Made by a program: the position numbers and the translations under genes. Under the pieces are notes generated by a model. It saw nothing but the letters and a program-made list of their open reading frames with translations. It made no database searches and was not told the DNA's origin. Of a DNA stretch of 64,000 nt, positions 1-8,632 are shown piece by piece. Source of the DNA: Hydrogenophaga intermedia (GTDB taxonomy: Bacteria > Pseudomonadota > Gammaproteobacteria > Burkholderiales > Burkholderiaceae_C); assembly GCF_000723405.1 (NCBI RefSeq), contig NZ_CCAE010000016.1, positions 1-64,000 of the forward strand. The letters run 5' to 3'. How positions within the stretch are numbered: position 1 is the first letter of the stretch; the number at the start of each line of letters is the position of its first letter.

Positions 1-1731
1 CCCTCCAAACGCGCCGCCCTCCTCGCACCCGACGCCTACTCCCTCAAGGCCTCCAACGCCAACCTCGAAGATTTCGACGAGCGCAGCGGTGGCCTGAACA
101 TCCTCCCGGACAACGACGCACTGCTCGCGGATGAGCGCGGCGACACACCTGCGCCGCGCAAGACGCGCCCTGCCGCGCCGGCGGCCAAGTCGCGCCGCGC
201 GCCGGCACCTGTCCAGGAACTGAAAGACCGCCACGAGCGCCCCGAACCGGCCGCTCCCACCCCCGCGGCCACCACACCTGCCAGCCCGGCGCCCGTGGCC
301 GCCGCGCGGCGGCGCAGCGCCGGGAAGGGGCCCAGCGGCGGCCCTGCGCGCCTCTTCGTGCTCGACACGAACGTGCTGCTGCACGACCCGATGAGCCTGT
401 TCCGTTTCGAAGAGCACGACATCTACCTGCCGATGATCGTGCTGGAGGAGCTCGACGGCCACAAGAAGGGCATGACCGAGGTCGCGCGCAACGGCCGCCA
501 GACCAGCCGGAATCTGGACGTCCTCGCCGCGCAGGCGGGCGGAGACATGACCAAGGGGCTGAAGCTTTCGGCCACCGGACACCAATCCGCACGCGGTCAA
601 CTCTTCTTCCAGACGGAACAGTTGCTCGGCGAGCTGCCCGCCGCCCTGCCACAGGGAAAGGCCGACAACCAGATCCTGGGCGTGGTAGCCGCGCTGCGCC
701 AGCGCTACCCCGAGCGCGAAGTCATCCTGGTGTCCAAGGACATCAACATGCGCGTGAAGGCGCGCGCGCTGGGCCTTGCCGCCGAGGACTACGAGAACGA
801 CAAGACCCTGGACGACGGCGAGCTGCTCTACCCGGGCTCGCTCGCGCTCCCGCAGGACTTCTGGACGCGCCAGAGCAAGACCATCGAAAGTTGGCAAAGC
901 GGTAGCCACACCTTCTACCGCGTGAGCGGCCCGGCGGTGAGCCAGTTCTACATCAACCAGTTCGTCTACTTCGAGGCGCCCGGCGAGCCTTCGCTGTACG
1001 CGCGCGTGACCGAGATCCGCGACAAGACCGCGGTGCTCAAGACACTGAAGGACTACACCCACCTCAAGAACGCCGTGTGGGGAGTGACCAGCCGCAACCG
1101 CGAGCAGAACTTCGCCCTCAACCTGCTGATGGACCCGGAGATCGACTTCGTCACGCTGGCCGGCACGGCCGGCACGGGCAAGACGCTGATGGCGCTGGCC
1201 GCTGGCCTCACTCAGGTGCTCGACGACCGCCGCTACACCGAGATCATCATGACCCGCGCCACGGTGAGCGTGGGTGAGGACATCGGCTTCCTGCCCGGCA
1301 CCGAGGAAGAGAAGATGGGCCCCTGGATGGGCGCGCTCGATGACAACCTGGAGTTTCTGGCCAAGGGCGATGGCGGCAACGCGGGCGAATGGGGCCGCGC
1401 GGCCACCAACGAACTCATCCGCAGCCGCATCAAGGTCAAGAGCATGAACTTCATGCGCGGGCGCACGTTCATGAACAAGTACGTGATCATCGACGAGGCG
1501 CAGAACCTGACGCCCAAGCAGATGAAAACGCTGATCACGCGCGCGGGACCCGGCACCAAGATGATCTGCATGGGCAATCTGGCGCAGATCGACACGCCCT
1601 ACCTCACCGAAGGCTCCTCGGGCCTGACCTTTGCCGTGGACCGCTTCAAGGGCTGGCCGCACGGCGGGCACATCACGCTGGCGCGTGGCGAGCGTTCGCG
1701 GCTCGCGGACTTCGCCTCGGAAGTGCTGTAA
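1..1731 (+). CDS. PIN domain-PhoH family ATPase (5' end outside window)
   Basis: The reading frame is open from base 1, so the true start lies upstream; the GTG at 295 would cut off about 98 in-frame codons of a sensible charged, Pro/Ala-rich leader. A PIN nuclease-like domain begins near base 355 (FVLDTNVLLHD) and carries the acidic metal-binding Asp. A PhoH-type P-loop ATPase follows: Walker A AGTAGTGKT near 1159-1185 and Walker B VIIDEAQNLTP near 1483-1515. The PIN-PhoH fusion is common in proteobacteria and is thought to be an RNA helicase/nuclease in stress or RNA quality control; that role is family knowledge. The gene converges on dnaB. Confidence 0.93.
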   Translation, partial: PSKRAALLAPDAYSLKASNANLEDFDERSGGLNILPDNDALLADERGDTPAPRKTRPAAPAAKSRRAPAPVQELKDRHERPEPAAPTPAATTPASPAPVAAARRRSAGKGPSGGPARLFVLDTNVLLHDPMSLFRFEEHDIYLPMIVLEELDGHKKGMTEVARNGRQTSRNLDVLAAQAGGDMTKGLKLSATGHQSARGQLFFQTEQLLGELPAALPQGKADNQILGVVAALRQRYPEREVILVSKDINMRVKARALGLAAEDYENDKTLDDGELLYPGSLALPQDFWTRQSKTIESWQSGSHTFYRVSGPAVSQFYINQFVYFEAPGEPSLYARVTEIRDKTAVLKTLKDYTHLKNAVWGVTSRNREQNFALNLLMDPEIDFVTLAGTAGTGKTLMALAAGLTQVLDDRRYTEIIMTRATVSVGEDIGFLPGTEEEKMGPWMGALDDNLEFLAKGDGGNAGEWGRAATNELIRSRIKVKSMNFMRGRTFMNKYVIIDEAQNLTPKQMKTLITRAGPGTKMICMGNLAQIDTPYLTEGSSGLTFAVDRFKGWPHGGHITLARGERSRLADFASEVL

Positions 1732-1740
1732 GCCTGCGCA

Positions 1741-1821
1741 ACCGATCCGCCGACGGGCCGCCCCAAGGCGGATCAGCCCCCTCGGGGGGCAGCGACCCGC
1801 GCAGCGGTGGAGCGTGGGGGC
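1741..1821. repeat. GC-rich intergenic hairpin between convergent phoH-like gene and dnaB
   Basis: The gap holds a 6-bp stem GCCCCC/GGGGGC at 1776-1781 and 1785-1790 with a TCG loop, flanked by CCGCCCCAAGGCGG and a GCAGCG-rich tail. From memory, similar sequences recur between genes in Comamonadaceae; I did not search for copies. It may end transcription of one or both convergent genes, but there is no T-run. Confidence 0.4.
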
Positions 1822-3243
1822 CTAGTAGTCGCCGCCGCCGACGAGTGATTCGAAGCGCGTCAGCATGTTCAGGAAAGCGAGCTTGACGACCCCGGTGGGG
1901 CCGTTTCGCTGCTTGCCGATGATGATTTCCGCCACACCGGGCTCTTTGCAGGCGTCCTTGGTGTAGTACTCGTCGCGGTAGATGAACATGATGATGTCCG
2001 CGTCCTGCTCGATGGCGCCGGATTCGCGCAGGTCGCTCATCATGGGGCGCTTGTCGGTGCGCTGCTCGACCGAGCGGTTGAGCTGCGACAGCGCGATCAC
2101 CGGGCATTGCAGTTCCTTGGCCAGCATCTTCAGGCCGCGCGAGATCTCACCGAGTTCGGTGGCGCGGTTGTCACCGCCGTCGCTGCTGGAGCCGCTCATG
2201 AGCTGCAGGTAGTCGACCACGATCAGGCCGAGCTTGCCGCAGGTGCGCGCCAGGCGCCGGGCGTTGGCGCGCAACTCGCTGGGCGTGAGGCCGGGTGTCT
2301 CGTCGATGTGCAGCGAGACGTGGCGCAGCTTCTCAATGGCCTCGGTCAGGCGCGGCCACTCCTCGTCGGTGAGCTTGCCGGTGCGCAAGTGGCCCTGGTT
2401 GATGCGGCCAATGGAGCCCACGATACGCACCGCGAGCTGGGCCGCGCCCATTTCCATGGAGAACACGGCCACGGGCAGGCCTTCGTTGAGCGCCACGTGC
2501 TCGGCGATGTTGATCGCGAAGGCGGTTTTCCCCATCGACGGGCGCGCCGCCAGCACGATCAGGTCGCCCCCCTGCAAACCCGCCGTCATGCGATCGAGGT
2601 CGATAAAGCCGGTGGGAACACCCGTCACGTCCTGCGGGTTGTCAGCCATCTCCTGCACGCGGTCCAGCAGGTCGACCACCAGCCGGTCCATCGACTGGAA
2701 GCCCTCCTTCATGCGCGAGCCTTCCTCGCCGATCTTGAAGATCTTCTGCTCGGCCTCGTCGAGGATCTTGGCCACCGGCTTGCCCTGCGGGTTGAAGGCG
2801 GAGGTGGATATCTCGTCGCTGGCAGCCACGAGTTTGCGCAGCACGGCGCGCTCGCGCACGATCTCGGCGTAGCGGCGGATGTTGGCTGCGCTGGGCACGT
2901 ACTGAGCCAACGAGTTCAGGTAGGCGAGACCACCCACCTCCTCGGCCTTGCCGAGATTTTGCAGGTGCTCGAACACCGTCACCACGTCGGCAGGCTTCGA
3001 GGCATTGACCAGCGCGGCAATGGCCGAGTACGTCAGGCGGTGCTCGTAGCGATAGAAGTCCGAGTCGTTGAGCAGATCGGCCACGCGGTCCCACGCACCG
3101 TTGTCCAGCAAGAGCCCACCCAGCACGCTGGACTCGGCTTCGATGGAATGGGGGGGAACGCGGAGCTGGGCGACCTGCCGGTCGCCGGTGTCGTCGAGGC
3201 CGCTGCCGAGGTCAGGGAAGGGGCTGGAGAAGGCGGTGGACAT
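1822..3243 (-). CDS. dnaB: Replicative DNA helicase DnaB
   Basis: Hexameric 5'-3' helicase that unwinds DNA at the replication fork. The 473-residue length matches the family (E. coli 471). The N-terminal domain begins near residue 25 (RVPPHSIEAESSVLGGLL). The RecA-like core shows Walker A ARPSMGKTAF near residues 232-241 and the segment LIVVDYLQLM for Walker B. The C-terminal SDLRESGAIEQDAD and KQRNGPTG segments are typical. ATG at 3243. It lies downstream of rplI on the same strand, but a terminator hairpin in between suggests at least partly separate transcription. Confidence 0.97.
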   Translation of the reverse strand: MSTAFSSPFPDLGSGLDDTGDRQVAQLRVPPHSIEAESSVLGGLLLDNGAWDRVADLLNDSDFYRYEHRLTYSAIAALVNASKPADVVTVFEHLQNLGKAEEVGGLAYLNSLAQYVPSAANIRRYAEIVRERAVLRKLVAASDEISTSAFNPQGKPVAKILDEAEQKIFKIGEEGSRMKEGFQSMDRLVVDLLDRVQEMADNPQDVTGVPTGFIDLDRMTAGLQGGDLIVLAARPSMGKTAFAINIAEHVALNEGLPVAVFSMEMGAAQLAVRIVGSIGRINQGHLRTGKLTDEEWPRLTEAIEKLRHVSLHIDETPGLTPSELRANARRLARTCGKLGLIVVDYLQLMSGSSSDGGDNRATELGEISRGLKMLAKELQCPVIALSQLNRSVEQRTDKRPMMSDLRESGAIEQDADIIMFIYRDEYYTKDACKEPGVAEIIIGKQRNGPTGVVKLAFLNMLTRFESLVGGGDY

Positions 3244-3344
3244 GCAGCGTCAGGTCAAAGGGGCATGGTACGCCCCTGGGTAGTCCGCGTCATGGGACAA
3301 CCCTGTGGAAAACAGGTGGGAATGCGGTGTACGCGTGGTGCAAA

Positions 3345-3375
3345 GAAAAAGCCGCTGCCCGAAGACAGCGGCTTT
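3345..3375 (-). terminator. Rho-independent terminator after rplI
   Basis: Read on the minus strand, AGCCGCTG pairs with CAGCGGCT around a TCTTCGGG loop and runs into TTTTTC. It sits 26 bases past the rplI stop. A second short hairpin (GCAAGCCG-GA-CGGCTTGC, 3378-3395) lies between the stop and the terminator. Confidence 0.75.
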
Positions 3376-3400
3376 CGGCAAGCCGGACGGCTTGCGGGTA

Positions 3401-3856
3401 TCAGGCGGTTTCGCCCAGCACCGAGACCGCCACGTCGACCGTGACGTCGGTGTGCAGGTTGACCTGCACGGTGTAGTCGCCAACCACCTTGAGCGGGCCG
3501 TTGGGCATGCGCACCTGCGACTTGACCACATCCTTGAAGCCAAGCTTGTGCAGTTCGTCGGTCACGTCGTGGTTGGTGACGGAGCCGAAAAGGCGACCGT
3601 CAACGCCGGCCTTCTGCGTGAGCTTGAGGCTGCTGGCAGCCAGCTTCTCACCTAGGGCCTGGGCATCGGCCAGCTTGGCGGCGGCGGCCTTCTCCAGTTC
3701 GGCGCGGCGGGCTTCGAAAGCCTCCAGGGCGTCCTTGGTGGCGCGGCGGGCCTGGCCCGTGGGGATCAGGAAGTTGCGGGCGTAACCGTCTTTCACCTTG
3801 ACGACATCACCGAGGGCGCCGAGGTTGTGGACTTTTTCGAGAAGAATCACTTGCAT
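3401..3856 (-). CDS. rplI: 50S ribosomal protein bL9
   Basis: Large-subunit protein that binds 23S rRNA near the L1 stalk base. The 151-residue protein begins [13 protein letters not shown], has the N-terminal [17 protein letters not shown] signature, a long central Ala/Glu/Lys helix, and a C-terminal domain with GRLFGSVT. It is the last gene of the rpsF-priB-rpsR-rplI cluster, 14 bases after rpsR, and is followed by a terminator. Confidence 0.98.
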   Translation of the reverse strand: MQVILLEKVHNLGALGDVVKVKDGYARNFLIPTGQARRATKDALEAFEARRAELEKAAAAKLADAQALGEKLAASSLKLTQKAGVDGRLFGSVTNHDVTDELHKLGFKDVVKSQVRMPNGPLKVVGDYTVQVNLHTDVTVDVAVSVLGETA

Positions 3857-3870
3857 GTCGGGCTCCTCGA

Positions 3871-4152
3871 TCAGACGCGGTGCTGATCGCTGTAGGGCAG
3901 CATGGCCAGGAAGCGCGCGCGCTTGATGGCGGTGGTGACCTGACGCTGGTAGATCGCGCGGGTGCCAGTCAGGCGCGCGGGAATGATCTTGCCGTTTTCA
4001 GAGATGAAGTCGCGCAGGACGTCGATGTCCTTGTAGTCCACCTCTTCGACCTTGGCGACGGTGAAGCGGCAGAAGCGCTTGCGCTTGAAGAGCAGCGACT
4101 GGGTGTTGCGCTTGGGGCGCTTGTCTTTGTTGAAACGCTTGGGTGCAGCCAT
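3871..4152 (-). CDS. rpsR: 30S ribosomal protein bS18
   Basis: Small-subunit platform protein that pairs with bS6. It is 93 residues with a basic N-terminus ([18 protein letters not shown]) and the conserved core [25 protein letters not shown] split over its middle. It lies 12 bases after priB in the standard rpsF-priB-rpsR-rplI order. Confidence 0.98.
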   Translation of the reverse strand: MAAPKRFNKDKRPKRNTQSLLFKRKRFCRFTVAKVEEVDYKDIDVLRDFISENGKIIPARLTGTRAIYQRQVTTAIKRARFLAMLPYSDQHRV

Positions 4153-4164
4153 GATGGGCCTTTC

Positions 4165-4452
4165 CTATGTCTTGCTGAATGCCTGGATGTGGAAAACCAC
4201 GCCTTTGCCGTTGCGCGCGTTCGCGAGGAAGCCGTCAAACACCGCCAGTTCGTTGAGCGCCTGCTTTTGCAGGGTCTCGGCCAGGGGCCCGAAGGCCACG
4301 GCACGGATCTGGAGGGCGACGGTTCGGGGTGTGTCCAGTTCGGTCTGCTGTGACTCGTGCTCTAGCACGAGGTTGAGCACCGGGATGCCTGCCGGTGTGT
4401 AACGCAGGTTCTGCACCTGCACCACCACGGCCTGCAACTGGAGACGGTTCAC
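4165..4452 (-). CDS. priB: Primosomal replication protein N (PriB)
   Basis: Single-stranded-DNA-binding OB-fold protein of the replication restart primosome (PriA-PriB-DnaT). The 95-residue length and the opening MNRLQLQAVVVQV fit betaproteobacterial PriB. The start codon is GTG (4452-4450), which may keep its yield below that of its ribosomal neighbours. Its place between rpsF and rpsR is the conserved arrangement and supports the call despite low sequence conservation in the family. Confidence 0.93.
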   Translation of the reverse strand: MNRLQLQAVVVQVQNLRYTPAGIPVLNLVLEHESQQTELDTPRTVALQIRAVAFGPLAETLQKQALNELAVFDGFLANARNGKGVVFHIQAFSKT

Positions 4453-4482
4453 CCGATTCCCGCGAGCCTCACGCCTGGGGCG

Positions 4483-4854
4483 TCAGGTGGTGGGCTCCTG
4501 CGACTGCTGCTGGGCCTTGCGGGCCTCTTCGCGCTCCACCGTCTTCATCATGGACGACGGGCCGGTGTCGGCTTTCTTGCGCTGCACGCTCAGGTGGCGC
4601 AGCACGGCGTCGTTGAAGCGGAAAGCGTGCTCCAGCTCGTTCATCACGGCCTGATCGGCTTCGATGTTGACGCAGAGGTAGTGGGCCTTGGACAGCTTGT
4701 TGATCTGGTACGCCAGTTGACGGCGGCCCCAGTCTTCAACGCGGTGGATCTTGCCGCCGCCGGCGGTGATCATGCCCTTGTAGCGCTCCAGCATGGCCGG
4801 AACCTGTTCGCTCTGATCCGGGTGGATCAGCAAGACGATCTCATAGTGACGCAT
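4483..4854 (-). CDS. rpsF: 30S ribosomal protein bS6
   Basis: Small-subunit protein that forms a complex with bS18. 123 residues, starting [19 protein letters not shown], with the [20 protein letters not shown] core (20 residues). The tail is short and shows no long poly-Glu stretch. It is the first gene of the operon, with a good -10 box about 100 bases upstream. Confidence 0.98.
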   Translation of the reverse strand: MRHYEIVLLIHPDQSEQVPAMLERYKGMITAGGGKIHRVEDWGRRQLAYQINKLSKAHYLCVNIEADQAVMNELEHAFRFNDAVLRHLSVQRKKADTGPSSMMKTVEREEARKAQQQSQEPTT

Positions 4855-4956
4855 GGACTCTCCTTGTGGATGACCCCGGCCGACCGGAAGACCCTGGCCG
4901 GGGAGGTTGACAGCCGCCCCCAGGCGTCAGCAGGGGTGCAGCAAGGCAAGCCCGCG

Positions 4957-4962
4957 ATTATA
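4957..4962 (-). promoter_or_regulatory. Candidate -10 box of the rpsF operon promoter
   Basis: The minus strand reads TATAAT, a perfect sigma-70 -10 hexamer, about 100 bases before rpsF. No good -35 is visible at 16-18 bases, because the expected place is inside the neighbouring terminator stem. The long leader would leave room for ribosomal-protein autoregulation. Confidence 0.45.
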
Positions 4963-5002
4963 CAAAAGTGAAAAGCCCGGGCCACCTGCCGGTGGTCCGG
5001 GC
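4963..5002 (-). terminator. Rho-independent terminator after the symporter operon
   Basis: On the minus strand a 12-base stem (arms 4991-5002 and 4975-4986, one G-T wobble) with a GGCA loop is followed by TTTTCACTTTT. It lies 48 bases past the symporter stop codon and just upstream of the rpsF -10 box. Confidence 0.75.
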
Positions 5003-5050
5003 CGGATTCACCCACCAGCAACGGCGGGTGAAGGGCTTCTCAGGCGCCGA

Positions 5051-7165
5051 TCAGGCGGCCTTGAGGTTGGGGTAGCGCACGTGCTCCACCAGTTCCTGGA
5101 TCTTCTTGTTCGGCGCCGGGGTAACCAGGCTGACCAGGATGATCACCGCCATGCCGAGCGGCACACCGAACACGCCGGCCGAGATCGGCTGGATACCGAA
5201 CCACAACTCCACCGGCGAGGTGACGCCGAAGACGCCGCGCAGCCAGGGCTGGGTGGTGACCATGTAGTAGAAGGTGATGCCCAGGCCGGCGATCATGCCC
5301 AGCGAGGCGGCAATGCCGGTGGCGCGCTTCCAGAAGATGCCAAGCACCAGGGCCGGGAAGAACGCCGCCGCCGCGAACGAGAACGCCGCGGAGACCAGGA
5401 ACAGGATGTCGGCAGGCTTCTGCGCCGCCACGTAGGCAGCGCACAGGGCCACGACCAGCAGCAGCGTCTTGGAGATCGTGACGCGGCGGGCCGTCGAGGC
5501 GTTGGGGTCGATCATCTTGTAGTACAGGTCGTGCGACAGCGCATTGGCGATGGTCAGCAGCAGGCCGTCTGCGGTGGACAGCGCCGCAGCCAGGCCGCCG
5601 GCCGCCACCAAGCCCGAGATGACGTACGGCAGTCCACCAATAGCCGGGGTGGCCAGCACGATGATGTCACCGCCGATGCTCATCTCGTTGAGCTGCAGGA
5701 TGCCGTCCTTGTTGACGTCGGTCACCGACAGCAGACCCGGATCGACGCGGTTCCACGCCGCTATCCATTCCGGCAGGTTGTTGAACGGTGTGCCCACCAG
5801 GACGTTGAGCACCTCGAACTTGACCAGCACCGCCAGCGCGGGCGCCGTGAAGTACAGCAGGAAGATGAAGAACAGCGACCAGGTCACCGACTGACGCGCC
5901 TCCTTCACGCTGGGCACCGTGTAGTAGCGCATCAGGATGTGCGGCAGCGCGGCGGTACCCACCATCAGGCAGAAGATGAGCGCGAGGAAGTTGCGCCGGG
6001 ACTCGTCGAAGGTCTTCTTCGCCGCGGCGTCGCCGTTGGGGTCGCCCGCGAACTGAGCGGCGTGGCGCGGCATGCCGTTGAGCGGCTTGGTCTTCGCATC
6101 GGCGGCGGCCTTGGCCTTGGTCCAGGCAGCCTTGGCGGCGTCCGGGTCCTTGGGCAGATCGGCCACGGCTTTTTCGGCGGCGGCGATCTCGGCGCTCGGA
6201 GCATTGGCGGCGCGCAGGTCGGCCAGCTTCTTGTCGGCCGCGGCCTTGTCCGCGGTCAGGGCGGCAGCCGGATCCTTCAGCTTTTCAGCCAGTGCGTCGG
6301 AACGGGCCTTGAACACGCCACGGACTTCCAGCTCCTTCGGATCATTGATCAGGCGCTGTTCAGCCTCGGTGACCTTGACCAGTTGCTGGCCATAGATCGC
6401 CTGGGGCACGGGCACGCTGGTCTGCTTCACCGACAGCCACACCACCGGGATCATGTAGGCAATGATCAGGATGATGTACTGAGCCACCTGCGTCCAGGTC
6501 ACCGCGCGCATGCCACCCAGGAACGAGCACACCAGGATGCCGCCGAGGCCCAGGAAAACCCCGAGCTCGAAGGCCACGCCCGTGAGGCGCGCGGTGATGA
6601 TGCCCACACCGTAGATCTGCGCCACCACGTAGGTGAAGGAGCAGAGGATGGCCGCGAAGATGCCCAGGAAGCGCGGCAGGTTGCCGCCGTAGCGCTCACC
6701 CAGGAAGTCGGGGATGGTGAACTGCCCGAACTTGCGCAGGTACGGCGCCAGGAACAGCGCCACCAGGCAGTAGCCGCCCGTCCAGCCCATGATGAAAGCC
6801 AGGCCGCCGTAGCCCGTGAGGTACAGCGTACCGGCCATGCCGATGAACGACGCGGCCGACATCCAGTCGGCGCCGGTGGCCATGCCGTTGTAGACGGCTG
6901 GCACGCGGCGTCCGGCCACGTAGTACTCAGCCGCATCGGTGGTACGGCTCATGATGCCGATGCCCGCGTACAGGGCGATCGTGGCGATCAGGAAGATGAA
7001 GCCGATCCACTCGCGCGAGAGCCCGAGCTGCTCGAAGATGGCCAGGGCGACCACGAAGACGAAGAAGCCCCCCGTGTACCACTTGTAGACCTTGTTGAGT
7101 TGTTTCTTGAACGCAGCGTTTCCGCTTGCGCCGCCGGATGCGCCGGTTTCAAAGATGCCAGCCAT
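5051..7165 (-). CDS. Sodium/solute symporter large subunit (VC_2705-type SSS family)
   Basis: Inner-membrane Na+-coupled carrier of the SSS family, 704 residues. It contains family features such as RRVPAVYNGMATGADWMSAASFIGMAGTLY in pieces, LGERYGG, and many hydrophobic helices. Between about residues 267 and 395 it has an Ala/Lys/Asp-rich hydrophilic insert. At residues 483-494 there is a textbook EF-hand loop (DVNKDGILQLNE). The upstream gene encodes the small DUF4212 subunit, and this pair defines the subfamily. The substrate cannot be read from the sequence; short-chain carboxylates such as acetate are the usual guess for ActP-like members. Confidence 0.9.
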   Translation of the reverse strand: MAGIFETGASGGASGNAAFKKQLNKVYKWYTGGFFVFVVALAIFEQLGLSREWIGFIFLIATIALYAGIGIMSRTTDAAEYYVAGRRVPAVYNGMATGADWMSAASFIGMAGTLYLTGYGGLAFIMGWTGGYCLVALFLAPYLRKFGQFTIPDFLGERYGGNLPRFLGIFAAILCSFTYVVAQIYGVGIITARLTGVAFELGVFLGLGGILVCSFLGGMRAVTWTQVAQYIILIIAYMIPVVWLSVKQTSVPVPQAIYGQQLVKVTEAEQRLINDPKELEVRGVFKARSDALAEKLKDPAAALTADKAAADKKLADLRAANAPSAEIAAAEKAVADLPKDPDAAKAAWTKAKAAADAKTKPLNGMPRHAAQFAGDPNGDAAAKKTFDESRRNFLALIFCLMVGTAALPHILMRYYTVPSVKEARQSVTWSLFFIFLLYFTAPALAVLVKFEVLNVLVGTPFNNLPEWIAAWNRVDPGLLSVTDVNKDGILQLNEMSIGGDIIVLATPAIGGLPYVISGLVAAGGLAAALSTADGLLLTIANALSHDLYYKMIDPNASTARRVTISKTLLLVVALCAAYVAAQKPADILFLVSAAFSFAAAAFFPALVLGIFWKRATGIAASLGMIAGLGITFYYMVTTQPWLRGVFGVTSPVELWFGIQPISAGVFGVPLGMAVIILVSLVTPAPNKKIQELVEHVRYPNLKAA

Positions 7166-7168
7166 GGT

Positions 7169-7429
7169 TCACTCCTCGGTCTCGTCGACACCGTGTTCGA
7201 TGTCGAGCTTGTTCATGTACCAGGCGTAGAAACCGATGATGGCCACGTAGACCACCAGTGCCCCTTGCGCCCCGACCCAGAAGCTGAACGGCCAGCCGAA
7301 GAAGCTGAAGTTCAGGTCCCTGGCGAAGTAGCCCACCACGAACGTCACGAAGAACCATATCGCGAGCAATATGGCCGTGATGTTGAGGTTCTTCCGCCAG
7401 TACTGGCGGTGCTTTTCTGTCAATTGCAT
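7169..7429 (-). CDS. Sodium/substrate symporter small subunit (DUF4212)
   Basis: Small two-helix membrane protein of 86 residues, MQLTEKHRQYWRKNLNIT onward, with a hydrophobic helix near 19-35 and another near 45-68, ending in a charged HGVDETEE tail. I chose the ATG at 7429 over an upstream in-frame start at 7465 because family members begin at MxLTxKHxxYWxKN. It is 3 bases from the symporter gene and surely co-transcribed. The family is the partner subunit of VC_2705-type symporters. Confidence 0.9.
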   Translation of the reverse strand: MQLTEKHRQYWRKNLNITAILLAIWFFVTFVVGYFARDLNFSFFGWPFSFWVGAQGALVVYVAIIGFYAWYMNKLDIEHGVDETEE

Positions 7430-7573
7430 TGCATCGACCTCCATCAACAAGACCCTCTCGGGCACATCACGGACACCACCGTCTCCTCATGGCGGCCTGC
7501 AACCGGTCCGTGTTCTCGGCACCCGGCTTGCACCCGGCACCCCTTTTGATCAACCCCTCAGCCGCAGCGCGCG

Positions 7574-8149
7574 TCAGGTCTGTGCCTTGCCCAGACCTGT
7601 CTCGCGCTCCAGTTGAGCGGCCACCTTGGGCTCGAACCGTCGCAGGTGGCGAATGATCTTCGCCGCCTCGTCAGGTTCTTGCCGGTCCACATGAACCCGC
7701 GCCAGCTGATACCAGCCGTAGGGGCTCATGGGTTGCAGTTCGGTGTTGCGCTTGAGTGCCGTCACGGCGTCGTCGAATCGACGCTGACGTATCAGGCACA
7801 GTGCCAGGCCATACCAGGCACGGTCGAATTTGTCGTCAAGGGCGATGGCCTGGCGAAAGGCCGCCTCGGCCTCGTCGATGCGGCCCAGGTCTTCGCGCAG
7901 GAAGCCCAGGTTGAACCAGCCGGCGGCCTGCGACGGCTGCAAGGCGACCACGCGCTCAAGCGCTTCCACGGCCCCTGGCTTGTCCCCCTGCTCCGACAGC
8001 AGGTGCGCGCGAGTGGCCAGTGCATACAGGTCTTCGGCATCGAGCGCGAGCAAGGCGTCCACGCGCTCCAGCGCCGCGGCGCGGCGGTTGAACACCAGCA
8101 GCAGCTTGATCTGCCAACGCAAGAACCGACGGTTGAGCAAGTCGTTCAT
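7574..8149 (-). CDS. TPR-repeat protein
   Basis: 191-residue protein starting MNDLLNRRFLRWQIKLLLVFNRR. At least four TPR-like helical pairs are visible (for example AGWFNLGFLREDLGRIDEAE and FDRAWYGLALCLIRQRRFDD). Such repeats mediate protein contacts; no enzymatic domain is seen. The ATG at 8149 overlaps the stop of the upstream membrane gene (ATGA), so the two are translationally coupled. The exact role is unknown. Confidence 0.85.
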   Translation of the reverse strand: MNDLLNRRFLRWQIKLLLVFNRRAAALERVDALLALDAEDLYALATRAHLLSEQGDKPGAVEALERVVALQPSQAAGWFNLGFLREDLGRIDEAEAAFRQAIALDDKFDRAWYGLALCLIRQRRFDDAVTALKRNTELQPMSPYGWYQLARVHVDRQEPDEAAKIIRHLRRFEPKVAAQLERETGLGKAQT

Positions 8150-8445
8150 TTGCACAGCTCCACCCCGATGCGCAGGCAATGCTGGATGCGCAGCGCGGTC
8201 ACCACGATCCAGGCGAAGGCGAGCACGAGGAAGGCCACCAGCGGCACGTGGCGATCGAGCACGATGCTGCGCGGCGTGATGAAGCGCGCCAGCACCACGA
8301 AGGGCCGGCCGACCTGCGCGAGGATCTGATAGAAGATGTTGGTGTCGCGCTTGCCGCCGGCCAGCAAGCCCACCACCCACTGACCGAACAGCGACATGAG
8401 TGCGATCTCGCAGATCAGCTTGACGGCAGAGAGAAGCAACAGCAT
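8146..8445 (-). CDS. Small conserved membrane protein, function unknown
   Basis: 99 residues starting MLLLLSAVKLICEIALMSLFG. There is a hydrophobic N-terminal helix, a central segment GGKRDTNIFYQILAQVGRPF and a second helix near residues 63-80 (VPLVAFLVLAFAWIVVTALR). The family is not recognised by name. Translation runs into the TPR gene through an ATGA overlap, so the pair probably acts together at the membrane. Confidence 0.75.
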   Translation of the reverse strand: MLLLLSAVKLICEIALMSLFGQWVVGLLAGGKRDTNIFYQILAQVGRPFVVLARFITPRSIVLDRHVPLVAFLVLAFAWIVVTALRIQHCLRIGVELCK

Positions 8446-8583
8446 GCGAAAGGTGTTCCTGTGAGTTGCCGCGATTCTGGGCGGGCAACTTACCGCCTTC
8501 TTACAAAGGCCCCGGGCTGGGCTTCCGGGCAGGTCAAACCCTGTCGGGGTTTTCCCGGGGTAGGACTTCGCTGCAGCGCAATG

Positions 8584-8613
8584 AAAAACGGCCGGGTTTC
8601 CCCGGCCGTTGTC
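8584..8613 (-). terminator. Rho-independent terminator after ppsA
   Basis: The minus strand reads CGGCCGGG-GAAA-CCCGGCCG followed by TTTTTC: a perfect 8-bp stem with a GNRA tetraloop, 20 bases beyond the ppsA stop. Confidence 0.85.
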
Positions 8614-8632
8614 GTGTTGAGTACCGAAGACC

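Noticed and set aside
1..294. Start of the PhoH-like gene at GTG 295
   Set aside because: The frame is open to the window edge with a plausible coding leader, so the gene is treated as 5'-partial.
1776..1790. Classical terminator between the PhoH-like gene and dnaB
   Set aside because: The stem is short and no T-run follows on either strand, so only a hairpin/repeat is claimed.
4907..7549. Open plus-strand frame of about 880 codons opposite the symporter
   Set aside because: Shadow of the symporter pair; no domain and composition typical of antisense translation.
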